A stretch of DNA of 64,000 bases from GCA-2794515 sp034436155 (GCA_034436155.1 DAOTVP010000113.1:62001-126000); one strand, 5' to 3'; shown: positions 34,489 through 44,529, numbered from the stretch's first letter. Notes: a model not told the origin generated them from the sequence alone. A program made the numbers and translations.

Positions 34489-35643
34489 CTACTTGCTAAA
34501 TTCGCCCAAAACGCGCCGTGCGATGACCAAGCGTTGGATTTGGCTTGTGCCTTCGCCGATACTCATCAGGCGCTGGTCACGATACATCCGCTCGACTGGA
34601 TATTCACGGCTATAACCATAACTGCCGTGAATTTGGATGGCATCGTGGCACACTTTTTCGGCGACTTCGCTGGCTTTGAGTTTCGCCATCGCCGCCATTT
34701 TGGTGTAATCTTTACCCATATCGCGCATCCACGCCGCCCGATAAACCAGCGTGCGCGCGGCTTCAATTTCGAGGGCGGCATCGGCAATCATCCACTGAAT
34801 GGCTTGTTTGTTAGCGATCGGCTCGCCGAATGCCTTACGTTCTTGGGCATATCGCACCATCTCTTCAAATGCGCCTTGTGCCAAACCGACACTCAACGCG
34901 CCAATGCTGATGCGCCCAGCATCGAGGGTTTGCATGGTCATCAGAAAACCCTCGCCTTCATTGCCGAGCAAATTATCGGCAGGGACGGTCACATTTTCAA
35001 AACTAAGCATGTGCGTTGGCGATCCTTTGAGTCCCATCTTCTTTTCGGGCGGATGAATCACCAAGCCATCGCGATCTGTCTCGACCAAAATCATGCTGAA
35101 TCCGCGTGAGCCTGCCTCTTTATTGGTGCGGAGCAACACACTCATCACGGGGGCATAACTCACATTGGTAATCCACGCTTTTTGTCCGTTGATGACCCAA
35201 TTATCTCCATCACGGCGGGCAAATGTTTGTGCGCCATTGAGCAAATCGCTCCCCGCTTGCGGTTCGGTGAGCGCCAACGCGCCGAGATGCTCGCCATCCA
35301 TCAAAATCGGCAACCATTTTTCTTTTTGGGCTTTACTGCCCCATTTGACGATGGGACCACATCCCAACCCGTTATGTGCCGAAATCGATAACCCTGTCGA
35401 GCCACACACGCGCCCAATTTCTTCGACAGCGATGCTGGCACTGATGGTATCGAGTGCCGCGCCCCCATATTCTTCGGGGACTTGTAAGGCGAGCAAGCCT
35501 AAATCGCGCATTTTGCGGATAGCTTCACGGCGCATGAGACCTGTTTCATCCACTTCGGCGGCATAAGGTTTAAGCTCGGCTTCACAAAAATCGCGCACCA
35601 CGCGCTGAAACATGGTCTGTTCAGAATTGAGTTCAAAATCCAT
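34489..35643 (-). CDS. Acyl-CoA dehydrogenase
   Basis: 384 residues, the usual length. N-terminal helical domain (MDFELNSEQTMFQRVVRDFCEAELKPYAAEVD), middle domain ALTEPQAGSDLLNG and WITNVSYAPV, and C-terminal GEGTSQIQRLVIARRVLGEF, with the catalytic Glu in the usual place (GEGTS). It forms FADH2 by dehydrogenating acyl-CoA; chain length or branch preference is not clear. ATG 35643. It is followed by the flippase-like gene. Confidence 0.92.
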   Translation of the reverse strand: MDFELNSEQTMFQRVVRDFCEAELKPYAAEVDETGLMRREAIRKMRDLGLLALQVPEEYGGAALDTISASIAVEEIGRVCGSTGLSISAHNGLGCGPIVKWGSKAQKEKWLPILMDGEHLGALALTEPQAGSDLLNGAQTFARRDGDNWVINGQKAWITNVSYAPVMSVLLRTNKEAGSRGFSMILVETDRDGLVIHPPEKKMGLKGSPTHMLSFENVTVPADNLLGNEGEGFLMTMQTLDAGRISIGALSVGLAQGAFEEMVRYAQERKAFGEPIANKQAIQWMIADAALEIEAARTLVYRAAWMRDMGKDYTKMAAMAKLKASEVAEKVCHDAIQIHGSYGYSREYPVERMYRDQRLMSIGEGTSQIQRLVIARRVLGEFSK

Positions 35644-35772
35644 TGGTCATTTATCCTCTAAAAAATAAGTGATTAATTACGCTTTTTCTGAGATATTGTA
35701 ATGGATTGTACGGATGAGAGATAGGGGGTATCAAAATCTGGGGCAGATATCAATTTTCGTCTGTAGTCTGTA

Positions 35773-35806
35773 GGGGACGATTAGCACGAAGTGCGTATAT
35801 CGTCCC
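35773..35806. repeat. Family D palindrome
   Basis: Arms GGGGACGAT and ATCGTCCC around TAGCACGAAGTGCGTAT. It lies between the histidine kinase stop and the acyl-CoA dehydrogenase gene on the same strand, and may end the two-component transcript or regulate the dehydrogenase. Confidence 0.7.
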
Positions 35807-35820
35807 TAAAAAATGTCATT

Positions 35821-37956
35821 CTACACCATCGGTTCTATCGGCAAGGTGAAATGAAACTGTCCGCCGCGATTTTTGGTCGTACTCGGCACAGCCCAAATCT
35901 TACCATGATGTAACTCGATGAAGGTTTTGCAAATCGCAAGCCCCAATCCGACCCCCTCCGCGCCGATATGTTTGGCATGATGCGCCCGATAAAACGGCAC
36001 AAAAATCTTTTGCACATCTGCCTCGCTCACCCCTACCCCTTCGTCCAAGACAGAGACCATCACACACGGTGTAATAATTCCCTGTGGGGCGTGTTTTGGC
36101 AATTGGACATGCGTGGCTATCTGACGAATGGTAACAGTCACTTGGGAATTTGCGGGCGCATATTTATTAGCATTGGTCAACAAATTGCTAATCACTTGGT
36201 CGATGCGCCGTTGATCGCATAAAATCGCGGGCAACTCACCCGATGCGAGGATGCTCACGGTTTGCATTTTTTCTTTGAATTGCAATGCCAGACGGGTTTG
36301 CACATTTTGGATCAATTCGGGGATATGGACATATGAGCGCATGAGAATCGTCTCGCCCATACTGGCTTGTGACATATCCAACAATTCGCGCAACATATCA
36401 TTCATGCGTTTGGTGCTATCTTGGATGATACCGAGTTTCTCGCGTCCTTCCGTGAGCAATTCAGCATCATCATACGAGCGCAACAATTGGCTATAGCCCA
36501 TAACGGCGGTGAGCGGTGTCCGAAATTCATGCGAGACGCGCATCCATAATTCATGCTGAAAGCGCAAGGCATCGCGCTCTTGAGTAACATCATAAAAGGT
36601 AAAAATGCGCCCGACCACCATTTTGTCACGATAAACGGGCGCGGTATACCATTTAATAGCCCGTTCTGTGTTTTCTTGCGAGAGGAGGGTAAGTTCGCCT
36701 TCTTCGATCTGATTCGAGCGTTCTGGTATGGCACGCCAAGCACCGATGAGTTTATCGCGTGAGGTTAAATCGGTGCGGAGCATGGGCAAGATATCCCACA
36801 AGCACAATTCGCGCAAGTCTGCTGGCGGATTCTGTAAAAATTTGGCAAATTGTTGGTTATACGCAAAAACCCGCGCATCATCGGGTGTGACCAACACAAT
36901 CGCCTCTAGCACCGATTCGAGGATGACCGAGCGCCCTTGTGTGACGTTATCTAAATAGCGTTTCAGTTCATTCACCACCACGCCCAATGTGAGCAAGTCG
37001 CTGATGCTTTTATAGACTTGCATTTCATAAACAGGTGGCGGGGCATGGTCATCACTGGTGAGGAACATCACCCCCAATGGGCGATGTTCAGACGTGAGGA
37101 ATAATAAATTGAGTGTTTTTACATTGGGCTGATTGATAATATCGCGGATGCCCTGCGGGATGGTGACATCCGTTTTGAGGGCATCCAGTTCGGTCAATGA
37201 AATCACGCGCCCATGTTCGACTTCGCTTTCGTATGGCGCGAAGAAGGTGATGGGAATATGTTCACCGACTGCGACACCATCGCCAAAGCGTTTTGACCAA
37301 CTGGCGATAATTTGCACACTCTCGAATCGGCGTTGCTTAATTTCTGAGATGCCCGGGCTGAACAAGCCCAACGCGCAATTGGTGATATGTCCATCGAACA
37401 CGTAATCACGCAAGACCCGAATTAAATTATCGGGCGCGGGATTTTTGATGATGGTCTGTGAGGCATTGAATACCGCTTGTGCAAATACCAATTGCGACAC
37501 ATACTGATCGTTTTGCAAAATGATCTGGGCAAACAAGGCGATATGTTTGAGTTCTAAAAATTGAATTTGTGGGTTAATCAACGCCTGTTTGTAAAAAAAG
37601 AAAAAGATGCCCAAGACCTCGCCACTATCCGCCAACAAAGGGTAGACAATGCACCCCTGCAACTCACAGTCTTCGATATTGAAAATCGGTGCATAGACCA
37701 CTTTATCGACATTGCGCGATAAGTGTCGCTCTATCCATGGGAGCAAACCAGAATAAGTGTGTTCGGTGATTTGAGCCGTATTCTGAACCGCCATCAACCG
37801 CATTTGGCGGTTTTCACGGCTATAAATATATAAACACACAAAATCGATGGATGTGATATTCAATTGGGGGATGAGCGCAAAGACTTGTCGTAACCGTGTA
37901 TCGGCAGGGTCTAAATTTGCCAACACATCCCCATGATGCGAATTCAAATGCGCCAT
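35821..37956 (-). CDS. Sensor histidine kinase with GAF/PAS-type sensor region
   Basis: 711 residues. N-terminal GAF-type sensor stretches (about 10-320), a PAS-like region (LESVLEAIVLVTPDDARVFAYN), then HisKA with the phospho-His476 (VSHEFRTPLTAVMGYSQLL) and a HATPase domain (SNLLTNANKYAP, GVGVSEADVQKIFVPF, GEGVGLGLAICK; the G box reads EGVGLGLA). It has no membrane segment, so it is cytoplasmic. It begins five bases after the response regulator stop, forming a two-component pair transcribed from the promoter at 38728-38756. Confidence 0.9.
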   Translation of the reverse strand: MAHLNSHHGDVLANLDPADTRLRQVFALIPQLNITSIDFVCLYIYSRENRQMRLMAVQNTAQITEHTYSGLLPWIERHLSRNVDKVVYAPIFNIEDCELQGCIVYPLLADSGEVLGIFFFFYKQALINPQIQFLELKHIALFAQIILQNDQYVSQLVFAQAVFNASQTIIKNPAPDNLIRVLRDYVFDGHITNCALGLFSPGISEIKQRRFESVQIIASWSKRFGDGVAVGEHIPITFFAPYESEVEHGRVISLTELDALKTDVTIPQGIRDIINQPNVKTLNLLFLTSEHRPLGVMFLTSDDHAPPPVYEMQVYKSISDLLTLGVVVNELKRYLDNVTQGRSVILESVLEAIVLVTPDDARVFAYNQQFAKFLQNPPADLRELCLWDILPMLRTDLTSRDKLIGAWRAIPERSNQIEEGELTLLSQENTERAIKWYTAPVYRDKMVVGRIFTFYDVTQERDALRFQHELWMRVSHEFRTPLTAVMGYSQLLRSYDDAELLTEGREKLGIIQDSTKRMNDMLRELLDMSQASMGETILMRSYVHIPELIQNVQTRLALQFKEKMQTVSILASGELPAILCDQRRIDQVISNLLTNANKYAPANSQVTVTIRQIATHVQLPKHAPQGIITPCVMVSVLDEGVGVSEADVQKIFVPFYRAHHAKHIGAEGVGLGLAICKTFIELHHGKIWAVPSTTKNRGGQFHFTLPIEPMV

Positions 37957-37961
37957 TGGCT

Positions 37962-38681
37962 TTATTCAGACTTCCCCTCCGCCTCTGGTGGGCGCACAGT
38001 GAACATATACCCAATACCCCGTTCTGTACGGATATAATGCGGATGATGCGAATCGGCTTCGAGTTTGCGCCGTAAGCGGTGCATGTGAACACGGAGCGTA
38101 TCTTCATACACATCTTCAGAGGGCCACACACGGGCAATCAACATCCGATTTTCGACCACGCGCCCCGCATTGCGTAATAAAACATGCAGTAAAATAGATT
38201 CTGTCGGTGTCAGGCTAATTTGTTTATTGTCTAAGGTAATGCGATTATGGGCAAAATCTATTTGGAGATGTTCATCTATACGAATAATCGGTTCGCTGGC
38301 ATAATCGAGGCTGGGCATACGTGCCAGCACAACTCGGACCCGCGCTTCGAGTTCACGGACATCAAACGGCTTGACGATAAAATCTTCAGCATATTTTTTA
38401 AGTCCTTGTACTACGGTGTCGGTGTCGTTGGTCGAGGTGACGAACACAATCGGCACATCTGCCATCGATTTAATCTTGCTGGCAAGTTCAAACCCGTGCA
38501 TACTGGGAAGGCTTAAATCAATGAGGGTGATATGTGGCAACCCGAAATTGCGAATATGTTCTATCGCTTCGGGACCATCGGTGACGGTGATAACCTCGTA
38601 AGAATTTTTCGTGAGGAAATCCACCACCAGTTTATTGATACTCAGATCATCTTCTACAAGGAGAATACGCGATTTTTTCAC
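37962..38681 (-). CDS. OmpR/PhoB-family response regulator
   Basis: 239 residues; the start is GTG at 38681, with AAAGG about eight bases upstream. Receiver domain with acidic pocket VEDD (10-12), phospho-Asp55 (LIDLSLPS) and the switch Thr and Lys (FVTSTN, VKPFD), then a winged-helix DNA-binding domain (SLTPTESILLHVLLRNAGRVVENRMLIARVWP). The C-terminal recognition part (DTLRVHMHRLRRKLEADSHHPHYIRTERGIGYMF) is typical. Partner of the kinase at 35821. Confidence 0.93.
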   Translation of the reverse strand: MKKSRILLVEDDLSINKLVVDFLTKNSYEVITVTDGPEAIEHIRNFGLPHITLIDLSLPSMHGFELASKIKSMADVPIVFVTSTNDTDTVVQGLKKYAEDFIVKPFDVRELEARVRVVLARMPSLDYASEPIIRIDEHLQIDFAHNRITLDNKQISLTPTESILLHVLLRNAGRVVENRMLIARVWPSEDVYEDTLRVHMHRLRRKLEADSHHPHYIRTERGIGYMFTVRPPEAEGKSE

Positions 38682-38727
38682 CTTCGCTCGCCTTTCAGAA
38701 TATAACGAAATAGATATTGTTGCATAG

Positions 38728-38756
38728 ACTATACTCTATTCGTAAGGTTGTGTCAA
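38728..38756 (-). promoter_or_regulatory. Sigma70-type promoter of the two-component operon
   Basis: On the minus strand TTGACA (38751-38756), a 17-base spacer, and TATAGT (38728-38733). The start codon of the response regulator is 47 bases further on. It lies in the divergent gap to the PBP-like gene. Confidence 0.7.
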
Positions 38757-38774
38757 ATAATTTATTGAAAACGT

Positions 38775-41735
38775 ATGACTAACATAACACAAATTATCAA
38801 AAAACGTAAATTTCGGCGGTCACAAAAAAACCAACGCCAATTCAAAGACCAGATGAGCCTGTTGTTGTTATTGGTATTTTTATTTTTTGGGGTCATTTTA
38901 CCACTTTCGGTGGTGGTCGGCGCGGTCGGGATAAGTTATAGTCAAGCAGTGGCATTATTACCCAACGAGCGCACCTTGGTCTCTGTAGACCCGATTTTGG
39001 GCGAGACGCAACTGTATGATGCAACCGAGCAAACCTTGTTGCTGAGTTTGCAAGAAACGGGGGATAATAGCACCACATGGTTATCATTAGACGAGATGCC
39101 CGAAACGGTTTGGCAGGCGACTTTGTTGTGGGAAAATCCCACCTTTTTATCGGATGCGGGGTTTAACCCGTTGGAATTAATCGACAATTGGTGGCGTAAC
39201 CAACTCAACGGACCGCTAGAAGCCGATACGACCATCACAGGTCGGTTGGTACGCAACATGTTGCTCCCCCCACAAACCAACGCCATTGAAGGGCGTGCGC
39301 TCGAAATGACGATGATTGCCGAATTGAATCGGCGTTATACGCCTCAAGAAATCCTCGAATGGCACATCAACACCAATTATTATGGCAACGAAGCCTATGG
39401 AATTGAGGCGGCGGCGCAACTCTATTTGGGTAAATCGGCACGCGATCTGAGTTTAGATGAAGTCGCCATGCTGGTCGCCATCGCCACCGCACCACAATTT
39501 AACCCAATTGATGATGAAACCGCCGCCAGAGGCAGACAAAGCGACTTATTACGGCGCATGTTGGTCGAGGGCATCATCACCAATTCACAATTCGAGGCGG
39601 TCGCAGGGGTGCAAACACCTATCCGCTCATCCATTGGCGAAACACCACTCATCGCGCCTGAATTTGTGGTCTATGCTCGCAAACAAGCCGAGCGCATCCT
39701 GAGCAATTTGGGCTTAGACGGCACGCGCTTAGTCGCACGCGGGGGGATAAAAATCATCACCACGCTCGATCTCGATTTGTATTATCAAGCCGATTGCACC
39801 CTACAAACGCATCTCGCCCGATTAGCAAATCCAACGGCGAGCGTGGTGAACACGCGCCTCAATACGCCCTGTGTGTCTGCCAGTTATTTGCCCGAAGAAA
39901 TCCCCGCCACCGATAGGTCAAATCTGCCAGATAGCGGGGTGATATTCATCCTAAACCCCAACACGGGCGAAATTTTAGCGATGGTGGGCGATGCGACCAA
40001 AGCGCAATATCAACCGAGTGTCACCTTGCACCCACTCATCTATCTGGATGGATTTTTTAACCCCAATCCCAATTACACCGCCGCCACCATGCTCCTCGAT
40101 ATCCCCCGCCCTTTCCCTGGCGCGGTGGAAGGGCTGATTTACATCCCGACCAATCCCGATGGGCGCTTCCGTGGACCCATCAGTTTACGCAATGCCATGG
40201 GCGCAGGCTTGTTGCCACCCGTCACACAGGTGGCAAATGTGTTAAACCTGAATACGGTTTTGCGCCGTACCGTGAATCGGTTGGGGATTAACACCCTACG
40301 AACTGGTTTATATGACCTATCGCTGTTAGAACGTGGCGGGGCGGTATCGGTCTTGGATGTGGGGTTTACGTATGGCATTTTGGCGGCATCGGGTGATGCC
40401 AATGGGTTACGTGTCCCGCCGCTTGCGCCCGGTCTGCGTGACCATGACCCACTCGCTATACGGCGTATCGAATCGAACACGGGCGAAATTTTATGGGAAT
40501 ATGACCAAACTGAGCGTAACCTGAGTCGTGTGCCTGTTGTCGAGGCGCAATTGGCGTATGTGGTGAATCATATTCTATCGGATACGCGCACCCGTTGGGG
40601 GACACTCGGACAGGGCAATATTTTAGAGACAACCCGCCCAACCGCCGTCATTAACGGCATGAGTTCCGACCGTGTGGATAATTGGACGGTGGGTTATACC
40701 CCACAAATCGTCACGGTGGTGCATCTGGGACGGGCAGATAGGACATCCATGAGCCTCGATCCGTTTGCAATGGCGGGCGCGGCAATGGTCTGGCGTGCCA
40801 TGACCGATTATATTCATGCGCGAGATGCCCTGCCCATCGTCAACTGGACACGACCAGAGACGATCATCACCGCGTTGGTGTGCGATATTTCAGGCATGTC
40901 GCCGAATGATGCCTGCCGTACCCGCGAAGAAATTTTTTTGGATATCGGGCAATTACCGCCCCAAGATACCTATTGGCAATTGGTCGAGATCAACACGCAA
41001 ACCCGCCTCCGCGCCAGCATCAACACACCAACCGCGCTCCGCGCACAAGTGCCATATTTTGTGCCACCGCCCGAAGCGATGGATTGGTGGCGGGCGAATA
41101 ATCAACCCCTCCCGCCAACCGAATATGACGCGGTGAATATCACCCAAACCGATTTAGGCACAACCGTCATCTTGCAACCACGTAATTTTGATGTGGTCGG
41201 TGGTATGGTGGATGTGCGTGGCAGTGTCGATGAGGGGACACTCGAATTTTATCAGGTATCATACGGACAGGGACCCAATCCCATCGAGTGGATTAACCTC
41301 ACCGAAGCCCAAACCGACTTTGTGGCGGGGACAAGCATCGCCCAATGGGATACAACGGGATTAGACGGCACGTATGTATTGCGTCTACGCGCCGTCAAAA
41401 CCGATGGCACAACCGAGACGGCTTTTTCGCAGGTGACAATCGATAACATCCCACCCGCAATTGTGCTACGGGCAGGCGAACCGAATCAGGTTTTCCGGTG
41501 GACAATCGACAGCATCATCCCCGTCACGGCAGAAGTGAGTGATAATATCCGTGTTGCGCGGGTGGATTTTTATCTGAATGGGCAATTTATAGCCACCGTC
41601 AGCAATTTTCCATATGTGTATAATCACCCCATTAACCGCCCAGGCATCGAGACCTTCACGGCGGTGGTGTATGATGTGGTCGAAAATAACTCCACCGCCG
41701 AAACGAGTGTCGAAGTGATACGGACGGATGGGTGA
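38775..41735 (+). CDS. PBP1-like bifunctional penicillin-binding protein with degenerate transpeptidase
   Basis: 986 residues. A basic N-terminus and one membrane segment (residues 27-53) precede a GT51-like domain (about 85-290): Glu120 in LLWENPTF, TTITGRLVRN in place of the usual STITQQ, and EILEWHINTNYYGNEAYGIEAAAQLYLGKSARDLSLDEVAML. A penicillin-binding region follows (about 330-700) but its three catalytic motifs are changed: SxxK reads SVTLHP near residue 415, SxN reads MGAGLLPP near 475, and KTG reads AVINGMSSDRVDNWTVGYTP near 630. The C-terminus has Ig-like domains (about 780-986). The enzyme may make glycan chains but not cross-link, or be structural; the GT motifs are also weakened. 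Confidence 0.8.
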   Translation: MTNITQIIKKRKFRRSQKNQRQFKDQMSLLLLLVFLFFGVILPLSVVVGAVGISYSQAVALLPNERTLVSVDPILGETQLYDATEQTLLLSLQETGDNSTTWLSLDEMPETVWQATLLWENPTFLSDAGFNPLELIDNWWRNQLNGPLEADTTITGRLVRNMLLPPQTNAIEGRALEMTMIAELNRRYTPQEILEWHINTNYYGNEAYGIEAAAQLYLGKSARDLSLDEVAMLVAIATAPQFNPIDDETAARGRQSDLLRRMLVEGIITNSQFEAVAGVQTPIRSSIGETPLIAPEFVVYARKQAERILSNLGLDGTRLVARGGIKIITTLDLDLYYQADCTLQTHLARLANPTASVVNTRLNTPCVSASYLPEEIPATDRSNLPDSGVIFILNPNTGEILAMVGDATKAQYQPSVTLHPLIYLDGFFNPNPNYTAATMLLDIPRPFPGAVEGLIYIPTNPDGRFRGPISLRNAMGAGLLPPVTQVANVLNLNTVLRRTVNRLGINTLRTGLYDLSLLERGGAVSVLDVGFTYGILAASGDANGLRVPPLAPGLRDHDPLAIRRIESNTGEILWEYDQTERNLSRVPVVEAQLAYVVNHILSDTRTRWGTLGQGNILETTRPTAVINGMSSDRVDNWTVGYTPQIVTVVHLGRADRTSMSLDPFAMAGAAMVWRAMTDYIHARDALPIVNWTRPETIITALVCDISGMSPNDACRTREEIFLDIGQLPPQDTYWQLVEINTQTRLRASINTPTALRAQVPYFVPPPEAMDWWRANNQPLPPTEYDAVNITQTDLGTTVILQPRNFDVVGGMVDVRGSVDEGTLEFYQVSYGQGPNPIEWINLTEAQTDFVAGTSIAQWDTTGLDGTYVLRLRAVKTDGTTETAFSQVTIDNIPPAIVLRAGEPNQVFRWTIDSIIPVTAEVSDNIRVARVDFYLNGQFIATVSNFPYVYNHPINRPGIETFTAVVYDVVENNSTAETSVEVIRTDG

Positions 41736-41756
41736 TACATAAGCTAGAAAATATGT

Positions 41757-41762
41757 TATAAT
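41757..41762 (+). promoter_or_regulatory. Possible -10 box of the DtxR-family gene
   Basis: TATAAT, 34 bases before the ATG at 41796; a GGAGG ribosome site follows at about 41781. The -35 is poor (GATACA, 17 bases upstream), so it may need an activator. Confidence 0.4.
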
Positions 41763-41795
41763 ATGTCAAATGGTGAGATGTGGAGGATAAACACA

Positions 41796-42464
41796 ATGCC
41801 CGATACCCCCCCCAGCAGAGCCGTTGAAGATTTTCTGAAAGCGGTGTATAGCTTACAACAAAAAACCAACGAGCGTGTTTCGACCAATGCGCTCGCAGAG
41901 GCATTGAATATCGCCGCCCCAACTGTGACCGATATGGCGCGGCGCATGGAAGAAGCGGGCTTGGTCGATTATCGCAAATATCACGGCATGGTGCTGACCG
42001 ATAAGGGTTTGGCGTTGGCGTTGCGCGTGTTGCGTCGGCATCGGTTACTCGAATTGTATCTGGTGAACGAATTGGGGTACGAACTCCACGAAGTGCATCA
42101 CGAAGCCGAAAATTTAGAACATGCCGTCTCTGATCGCTTTATTGAAGCAATTGCCACCAAATTAAATCATCCCACACTTGACCCGCACGGCGACCCCATT
42201 CCCGATATACATGGCAACATCACACCCCGTGAATTGGTGGCGCTGAATGTATTGGCGTTGAACACCCCTGCCCTTGTGAGCCGTTTCACCGCCGAAAATG
42301 ATGAAATGCTCCAACATATCCTCAACCGCAACTTCAAACTCGGTGTGGCGGTATGCGTCACTCACCGTGACCCGTTTGACGGTCCGTTGACGGTGATGGT
42401 CAATGGCGATGAAAACATCATTGGACACGCCGTAGCGAGTCATATTTTGGTAGAAGTAGAGTAA
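41796..42464 (+). CDS. DtxR/MntR-family metal-dependent regulator
   Basis: 222 residues from ATG 41796 (GGAGG upstream). N-terminal winged helix (EDFLKAVYSLQQKTNERVSTNALAEALNIAAPTVTDMARRMEEAGLVDY), then the dimer and metal part (HRLLELYLVNELGYELHEVHHEAENLEHAVSDRF) with His/Glu residues of the metal site, and an SH3-like C-terminal domain. Such proteins repress metal uptake when Fe2+ or Mn2+ is bound. Which metal is not clear, and no transporter gene is nearby. Confidence 0.88.
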   Translation: MPDTPPSRAVEDFLKAVYSLQQKTNERVSTNALAEALNIAAPTVTDMARRMEEAGLVDYRKYHGMVLTDKGLALALRVLRRHRLLELYLVNELGYELHEVHHEAENLEHAVSDRFIEAIATKLNHPTLDPHGDPIPDIHGNITPRELVALNVLALNTPALVSRFTAENDEMLQHILNRNFKLGVAVCVTHRDPFDGPLTVMVNGDENIIGHAVASHILVEVE

Positions 42465-42481
42465 CCCCCAAATCGCTACTT

Positions 42482-44095
42482 CTACCCATTCACAGGCAAT
42501 TGAAATCCGAATGTACTACCTTTGAGGTATTCACTTTTGAATACGATCTTTCCGCCGAAGCGTTCTACGATATTCTTGATGAGATACAACCCCAAGCCCG
42601 TGCCTTCGATGTCGTCTGTCTCTTTGGTACGGACGCGGAAAAACGGCTGAAACAGTTTCACCTGCATGTCTTCGGGGATACCATACCCGGTATCTTGTAC
42701 CTCGAAAATGGCTTGCGAACTTTCAATCCGTGTTTTGACGGTGATTTTACCCTTGTTCGGGGTGTATTTGATGGCATTGGTGAGCAAATTAGCGGCGGCT
42801 TCGAGCAATTGCACATCATCGGCACGCACCATCAACGGGGTGCTAGAGAGTTGCAATTCCATATCTTGTTCTTTTTCAATGGCTTGCTGGCTATGTTCAT
42901 AAAATGCCTCGTGTACCGTCTTATTCAGGTCGAACACTTTGGCTTTTTCGATATTGCTATTTTCGATGCGTTCTAACGATAAAATATCGTTGGTGATTTT
43001 TTCGATGCGCCGAATCGCCTTTTCTATCATATCCAAATAACCCAACGCACGGGTATCGATATCTTTGCCCAACACACGGCGAACTAATTCGACATACCCA
43101 ATAATCACGCTGGCGGGGTTGCGAAGGTCATGCGCCGCCACCCGAATCATATCGGTCTTGAGTTGCTCTAATGAGCTGACTTGGTTGTATAAAATCTGCA
43201 ATTCTTCGTAGCGGTCTTGCGCGACTTTATACAGACGGGCGTTATCGACCGCCACCGCCACACGACTCGTCACCAATTTCAAAAATTCGTAGGTGTCGGA
43301 TGTGAACCGCCCTGGCTTGCTGGTCTCGATATTCAAAATGCCGATGATGCGATCCGATGACACCAATGGGAGCAACATCTGCGCGATGGTGTTCGGATGC
43401 ACCACAACATCACCTTTTTCTGCTTTGACATCCATAATCAAGCGCGGTTGCAAATCGTCTTGAATTTGTTGGATGAGGGGCGTGATAGGATGCAAACTAC
43501 CCGCCTTGAGTTGGCTATAACCGCCAATAGCTTGTGCAATGCGGACATGCCCATCCTCAAATAAACCAATGTAGCCCGCATCGGCATTGCTGAGGCGGAC
43601 AGCTAAATCGAGCGCCATACTTTGCACATAGGTCATGCTCAATACTTGAGAGAGTTCATCATCGACCTGATGCAAAATTTTGAATTGTTCGGCATGACGT
43701 TCACGCTCTTTCGCCACACGGTCACGCTCTAGGGCATAATGAATCGCCCGTTGCAATGTGGTGGGTTTGAGGTCGGCTTTATCGATATAATCTGTTGCGC
43801 CCGCTTTAATGGCTTCCATATCCACGCCTTCGCGCACTTGCCCCGTCATCATAATCACGGGGGCGCTCAGACCCTCTTTAATGGCTTCGGTCAAGAGTTG
43901 GATGCCACTTTTCTGACCCAAATCATAATCTATCAGATACACATCATGGGCTTTGCGTTTTATTGCCTCTAAGCCTGCTTCATAGGTTGGCACATATTCG
44001 ACAACATAATTGACCTCACCGCGCGACAGCATGTGGGTGATTAGAATTTGGTAACTACGGTCATCATCAACGACTAAAACTTTTATATCCGTCAT
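42482..44095 (-). CDS. Receiver-GAF-histidine kinase hybrid protein
   Basis: 537 residues. N-terminal receiver domain (VLVVDDDRSYQ; phospho-Asp56 in LIDYDLG), GAF domain (about 150-310, QVDDELSQVLSMTYVQSMALDL...YIGLFEDGHV), HisKA (VAAHDLRNPASVIIGYVELV) and HATPase (TNAIKYTPNKGKI, VQDTGYGIPEDMQVKLFQPFF, GTGLGLYLI). The order, receiver first, is typical of cytoplasmic hybrid kinases that take phosphate from another kinase. It begins 12 bases after the PPOX gene and may be in that transcript. Confidence 0.9.
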   Translation of the reverse strand: MTDIKVLVVDDDRSYQILITHMLSRGEVNYVVEYVPTYEAGLEAIKRKAHDVYLIDYDLGQKSGIQLLTEAIKEGLSAPVIMMTGQVREGVDMEAIKAGATDYIDKADLKPTTLQRAIHYALERDRVAKERERHAEQFKILHQVDDELSQVLSMTYVQSMALDLAVRLSNADAGYIGLFEDGHVRIAQAIGGYSQLKAGSLHPITPLIQQIQDDLQPRLIMDVKAEKGDVVVHPNTIAQMLLPLVSSDRIIGILNIETSKPGRFTSDTYEFLKLVTSRVAVAVDNARLYKVAQDRYEELQILYNQVSSLEQLKTDMIRVAAHDLRNPASVIIGYVELVRRVLGKDIDTRALGYLDMIEKAIRRIEKITNDILSLERIENSNIEKAKVFDLNKTVHEAFYEHSQQAIEKEQDMELQLSSTPLMVRADDVQLLEAAANLLTNAIKYTPNKGKITVKTRIESSQAIFEVQDTGYGIPEDMQVKLFQPFFRVRTKETDDIEGTGLGLYLIKNIVERFGGKIVFKSEYLKGSTFGFQLPVNG

Positions 44096-44107
44096 ACATA
44101 CCCCGCT

Positions 44108-44512
44108 TTATATAAACTTATTGGGCTTGATTTTATAAATAACGCGCTGTTCTTTGCCACGCCTATCGGGCATCGAAGCGTAATAATCCGGTTGTCCACG
44201 ATAGCGTTCACTCAAAAAATTGATATGGTCTATTGCACCCTCTTCGGTGATTTCGACCACTTCGCCACGCACCTCCAAATAGCGATAGGGGTTATTCGGA
44301 TCAACTGATAAAATCGTGACTTTTGGTTGTCGGCGCATGTTTTTATCTTTTTGTCGCCCTTTGGCGCTATTCACCCAGATATAATCACCATCCCAACTAA
44401 ACCAAACCGGGTTGGCTTGGGGTTGCGAATCGGGCATGAGGGTGACGAGTGTCACCACAATCGGACGTTCTAGCAAATCTTTTTTTTCTTCTGGCAAAAC
44501 ACTGATTCCCAT
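44108..44512 (-). CDS. PPOX-class flavin/F420-type oxidoreductase
   Basis: 134 residues. Split-barrel flavin fold of the pyridoxamine-phosphate-oxidase-like family: ERPIVVTLVTLMPDSQPQANPVWFSWDGDYIWVNSAKGRQKDKNMRRQPKVTI, with the phosphate-binding Lys/Arg-rich segment. Many Chloroflexota and actinobacterial members use F420, but the cofactor cannot be assigned. ATG 44512, with its own promoter upstream. It follows the CitE-like gene and precedes the hybrid kinase gene. Confidence 0.85.
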   Translation of the reverse strand: MGISVLPEEKKDLLERPIVVTLVTLMPDSQPQANPVWFSWDGDYIWVNSAKGRQKDKNMRRQPKVTILSVDPNNPYRYLEVRGEVVEITEEGAIDHINFLSERYRGQPDYYASMPDRRGKEQRVIYKIKPNKFI

Positions 44513-44529
44513 CGGATCAACACCCTTTC

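Noticed and set aside
41757..41795. Iron-box operator for the DtxR-family regulator
   Set aside because: No clear palindrome of the DtxR or MntR type was found between the -10 and the start.
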